From Hymenobacter actinosclerus (GTDB lineage: Bacteria > Bacteroidota > Bacteroidia > Cytophagales > Hymenobacteraceae), in the NCBI RefSeq assembly GCF_900111515.1, contig NZ_FOHS01000001.1, positions 937,419-1,001,418 on the forward strand: a stretch of 64,000 nucleotides of DNA. Reading direction: 5' to 3'. Made by a program: the position numbers and the translations under genes. Shown piece after piece: positions 61,565-64,000 of the stretch. Numbering within the stretch: position 1 is the first letter of the stretch; each line of letters opens with the position of its first letter. Under the pieces are notes generated by a model. That model was not told the origin of the DNA. It saw only the letters and a list, made by a program, of their open reading frames with translations, and did not search any database.

Positions 61565-61975
61565 ATGACCAACCCCTTCCGGCCCGGCGATGAGCAGACG
61601 TACCAGCTGACCGTGACGGCGGCTGATTTTGCGGTGCTCAACGGCCAGCTGATTCATCCGGTGCTCAGCACGTTTGCGCTGGGGCAGGCGCTGGAGTGGA
61701 CCAGCCGGCAGTTTGTGGAGCAGATGCTGGAAGCGGGGGAGGAGGGCATCGGCACGCTGCTGACGGTGGAGCACCGCGGCCCGGCCTTCGAGGGCGAAAC
61801 CGTGGAATTTAGGGCTATTTTTGAGCAGCTCAACGGCGCCGAGCTGCTGTGTCGCGTAGAAGCCCGGGTGGGTGCGCGGCTGGTGGCCACGGGCCGCACC
61901 GGCCAGCGCATCGTCAGCCGCGAAAAGCTGCTGGCCAGGTTCCGGGAGCTGCGGGGCGGAGCCAAAGGCGCGTAA
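61565..61975 (+). CDS. Hotdog-fold thioesterase-like protein
   Basis: 136 residues. The hotdog pattern is seen in HPVLSTFALGQALEWTSRQF, the long helix, followed by strands GTLLTVEHRGPAFEGETVEF and LLCRVEARVGARLVATGRTG. This resembles the FlK/thioesterase-like group in which a Glu or Thr near the helix is catalytic. The substrate acyl-CoA is unknown. It starts directly after palindrome P and stands between tsaD and smpB. Confidence 0.72.
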   Translation: MTNPFRPGDEQTYQLTVTAADFAVLNGQLIHPVLSTFALGQALEWTSRQFVEQMLEAGEEGIGTLLTVEHRGPAFEGETVEFRAIFEQLNGAELLCRVEARVGARLVATGRTGQRIVSREKLLARFRELRGGAKGA

Positions 61976-62029
61976 CCCGCGTCCGCTCCTCCTCAGTTGG
62001 CGGGAATAGCCGCCCAGTTTCGGCAAAAC

Positions 62030-62071
62030 GATAATCAGCGAAATCAGCGCAAAAATCAGCGCCAATCAGTG
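62030..62071. repeat. Lone AATCAGCG-type repeat arm before smpB
   Basis: Four degenerate units (AATCAGCGAA, ATCAGCGCAA, AAATCAGCGCC, AATCAGTG) run straight into the smpB ATG. They resemble the arm before ribF. No partner arm was found. Confidence 0.65.
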
Positions 62072-62536
62072 ATGAAGGAAGAAAAAGTCAAGCACATCAA
62101 TATCCAGAACCGCCGCGCCCGGTTCGAGTATGCCTTTCTGGTTAACTACACCGCGGGTCTGGTCCTGAAGGGCACCGAAATTAAGAGCATCCGCGACGGC
62201 AGCGTGCAGCTCGGCGACGGGTTCTGCGTGTTCCACCCCGACGGCAGCCTCTGGGCCCACAACATCACTATTGCCCAGTATACCGAGGGCACCTACAACA
62301 ACCACGAGCCCACCCGCGCCCGCAAGCTGCTGCTCAACAAGCGCGAACTCAAGCAGCTGGCCGCCAAAAACCAGGAGCAGGGCCTCACCATCGTGCCCGT
62401 GCGCCTGTTCGTGAGCGACCGGGGCTTTGCCAAGCTCGAAATTGCGCTGGCCAAAGGCAAGAAGCTCTACGACAAGCGCGACGACCTTAAGGCCAAAGAC
62501 CAGAAGCGCGAAATGGACCGCGCCCGCGACTATTAA
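62072..62536 (+). CDS. smpB: SsrA-binding protein SmpB
   Basis: 154 residues from the ATG at 62072; the open frame extends 25 codons upstream but through a repeat arm. Core motifs: NRRARFEYAFLVNYTAGLVL, GTEIKSIRDGSVQLGDGF, KLLLNKRELKQLAAK and the C-terminal helix KKLYDKRDDLKAKDQKREMD. It binds tmRNA and brings it to stalled ribosomes. The leader has AATCAGCG-type units ending right at the ATG. Confidence 0.96.
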   Translation: MKEEKVKHINIQNRRARFEYAFLVNYTAGLVLKGTEIKSIRDGSVQLGDGFCVFHPDGSLWAHNITIAQYTEGTYNNHEPTRARKLLLNKRELKQLAAKNQEQGLTIVPVRLFVSDRGFAKLEIALAKGKKLYDKRDDLKAKDQKREMDRARDY

Positions 62537-62658
62537 GCACGCCTTGCCCCTGATTTTTTTGAGTGCGCCGATTTCCTGATTGGTAATTGAGGCAGCCTTT
62601 TTTAAGCGGGTTGATTTGATATAGCCGCGCAAGTAAGGGCTTGTGCGCTGGCAGCGTG

Positions 62659-62666
62659 TACTTTTG
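62659..62666 (+). promoter_or_regulatory. -7 box upstream of the CgeB-like gene
   Basis: TACTTTTG matches TAnnTTTG, 54 nt before the ATG. A TTG lies 15 nt upstream, closer than usual. Confidence 0.45.
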
Positions 62667-62668
62667 AC

Positions 62669-62716
62669 GCCGGATGACGCCCGCATCTGCGTCATCCATC
62701 ATCTGCGCCATCTGTG
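62669..62716. repeat. Small imperfect palindrome R before the CgeB-like gene
   Basis: CCGGATGACGC is partly complementary to GCGTCATCCATC, followed by CATCTGCGCCATCTGTG. It has the same stop-side/start-side layout as the larger elements but is short. Confidence 0.45.
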
Positions 62717-62720
62717 ATTT

Positions 62721-63707
62721 ATGAAGTTTCTGCTTTCGATTCCGGCCTACACCCGCACCAACCCCATGACGCACTTTGCCGCCACGGCCCTGCGCCTGAT
62801 GGGGCACGAGGTGGTGGCGTTCAACTACGAGCGCGAAAACCAGCTGGAGCGCATGCGGGAAAAGCTGGGCAAGGCAAAATTCCACGCCTATAAAAACCGG
62901 CAGCTGCTGGAGCTGGCCGACGAGGTGAAGCCCGACGTTTTCTTCACCGTGTACGGCCGCTACCACGATGCTGCCACGCTGCGCGAGCTGAAGCGCCGGG
63001 GCCTGCCCACCATCTGCTGGTGGCTCGATGATCCTATTTCGCTGGCCCACAAGTATATTCCGCTCGAAGAGTACGACTTCTTTTTTTCCAACAGCCACGG
63101 TACCCAGGCCGTGTACCGGCACTACCACGCCCGCGAGCCGCACTACCTGCCCGTCGCCGTCGACCCGGCCATTCATCGGCCCCTGGAGGGTGTGGAGCAG
63201 CAGTACGACATTGTGTTTGCCGGCGACTGGCACCCGGTGCGCGAGCGGGTGCTGCTGGAGCTGGCCCGCCACCACCGCCTCACGATTATCGGGCCCTGGC
63301 AGCGGAACCTGGCGAAAAACTCGCCGCTGCGGGAGCATTTCCTGCGTTTCGGCTACTTCACGCCGGCCGAAATGGCGCTGCTCTTTAACCAGGCGCGCAT
63401 CGTGCTCAATGTGCACCAGTGGTATCAGCGCTGGCCCTACGGCATCAATCCGCGGCTGTTCGAGGCCAGCGGCTGCCGCGCCTTTCAGCTCAGCGACAAC
63501 AAAACTGAAATTGCCGATTTGTACGTGCCAAGCGAGGAAATCGGGCTGTATGAGGATGCGGCCGAGTTGCCCGAGCTGTGCGCCCACTACCTGGCCAACC
63601 CGGCCGAGCGCAACCGCATTGCCGCCAACGCCTACGCCCGCACAATGCGCGACCACACCTACGTGCACCGCATGACCCACATGCTCCAGGTTTGCGGTTT
63701 AAGCTGA
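62721..63707 (+). CDS. CgeB-like glycosyltransferase
   Basis: 328 residues, Rossmann-type GT-B without membrane helices. The N-terminal half (MKFLLSIPAYTRTNPM, then HEVVAFNYERENQLERM and ICWWLDDPISLAHKYIP) matches the CgeB/DUF3880 type. The C-terminal half holds the glycosyltransferase motif IVLNVHQWYQRWPYGINPRL and FEASGCRAFQLSDNKTEI, then EIGLYEDAAELPEL. It probably adds a sugar to a surface glycan or lipid. Acceptor unknown. It has its own -7 box. Confidence 0.85.
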   Translation: MKFLLSIPAYTRTNPMTHFAATALRLMGHEVVAFNYERENQLERMREKLGKAKFHAYKNRQLLELADEVKPDVFFTVYGRYHDAATLRELKRRGLPTICWWLDDPISLAHKYIPLEEYDFFFSNSHGTQAVYRHYHAREPHYLPVAVDPAIHRPLEGVEQQYDIVFAGDWHPVRERVLLELARHHRLTIIGPWQRNLAKNSPLREHFLRFGYFTPAEMALLFNQARIVLNVHQWYQRWPYGINPRLFEASGCRAFQLSDNKTEIADLYVPSEEIGLYEDAAELPELCAHYLANPAERNRIAANAYARTMRDHTYVHRMTHMLQVCGLS

Positions 63708-63752
63708 ACAGGGCGCCCAGCCCGCCGCCAGCCGGCCCTGTGCAACGTCAAA

Positions 63753-63784
63753 CTCACCATCTCACCATTTCACCACCTCACCTC
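63753..63784. repeat. Lone repeat arm Q before the C40 peptidase gene
   Basis: The 32 nt of CTCACCATCTCACCATTTC type ending CACCTC are the inverted copy, with one mismatch, of 55434-55465 next to the ftsX start. Both stand directly before a non-ATG start codon. Confidence 0.88.
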
Positions 63785-64000
63785 TTGAACCACGGAATTT
63801 GTGCCCTGAGCGCCGTGCCGGTACGGGCGGAGGCCACCGATAAGGCCGAAATCGTTACCCAGCTTATTTTTGGGGAGTGCTACTCGGTGCTGCTCGTGCA
63901 GGGCAACTGGCAGCAGGTACGCCTGGCCGCCGACCAGTACGTGGGCTGGATGGACACCAAGCAGCACCGCCCCGTATCGGCCGACTACTTCCGGCGCTGG
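63785..64000 (+). CDS. C40 (NlpC/P60) peptidase, N-terminal SH3 part only
   Basis: 72 codons from a TTG at 63785 to the right edge. The reading NHGICALSAVPVRAEATDK, then EIVTQLIFGECYSVLLVQG and WQQVRLAADQYVGWMDTK, is a bacterial SH3 domain as found at the N-terminus of Bacteroidota C40 peptidases, which cut peptidoglycan stem peptides. The catalytic domain lies beyond the window, so the enzyme call is by analogy. No ATG is available near; the TTG directly follows a repeat arm. Confidence 0.72.
   Translation, partial: MNHGICALSAVPVRAEATDKAEIVTQLIFGECYSVLLVQGNWQQVRLAADQYVGWMDTKQHRPVSADYFRRW

Overview
The window is GC-rich bacterial chromosome, almost certainly from a Bacteroidota member of the Hymenobacter type (Cytophagales). 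Evidence: two secreted proteins with type IX secretion C-terminal sorting domains, an alternative complex III respiratory cluster, promoters of the TTTG/TAnnTTTG class, starts without Shine-Dalgarno sequences, and typical Bacteroidota operons (ftsX-DUF3098-uppP-truB-ribF and RDD/SpoIIM/DUF4129/DUF4350/MoxR/DUF58). No rRNA, tRNA, CRISPR array, prophage or classical insertion sequence was seen.

Layout. 1-2341: a GSCFA-domain protein cut by the left edge, and a MORN/TonB-like protein flanked by 23-bp direct repeats. 2444-3617: the ribosomal protein operon rpsF-rpsR-rplI (minus strand). 4006-21927: a respiratory island on the plus strand: alternative complex III (actABCDEF), cytochrome c oxidase subunits II and I, heme A synthase, heme O synthase, two subunit III genes, subunit IV, then SCO-like, DUF420, a small membrane protein and DUF983. 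ActABCDEF moves electrons from menaquinol to an aa3-type oxidase, and ctaA/ctaB and the SCO-like protein supply heme A and probably copper handling. 22047-29862: an NtrY-like histidine kinase and a very large predicted outer-membrane barrel protein. 29957-34439: an AT-rich orphan membrane gene, a GH20 hexosaminidase and a polytopic glycosyltransferase-like protein. 34618-42689: the MoxR/DUF58 cluster. 42905-46429: two tandem DUF4394/T9SS proteins. 46598-51071: a GNAT-nitrilase fusion, a small orphan, and 3-oxoacid CoA-transferase scoA/scoB split by a four-helix-bundle gene. 51219-60254: ribF, truB, uppP, DUF3098, ftsX and a TamB-like protein. 60392-64000: tsaD, a hotdog thioesterase, smpB, a CgeB-like glycosyltransferase and the start of a C40 peptidase.

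The most unusual feature is in the spacers. At least twenty intergenic gaps are filled, often exactly from stop codon to next start codon, by long inverted repeats. The arms are degenerate tandem repeats, mostly of 7 bp (AGCTAAC, AACTGAC, CTCACTT, CTTAGGG and others). Different gaps use unrelated heptamers but the same architecture, often with a second palindrome nested inside. Arms frequently provide the last codons and stop of one gene, or abut the start codon of the next. One such element (49874-50387) encloses a four-helix-bundle (23S rRNA IVP/S23-like) gene and sits between scoA and scoB. The others could therefore be ORF-less relatives of a mobile or RNA-processed element family. That link is inference; the repeats themselves are directly visible.
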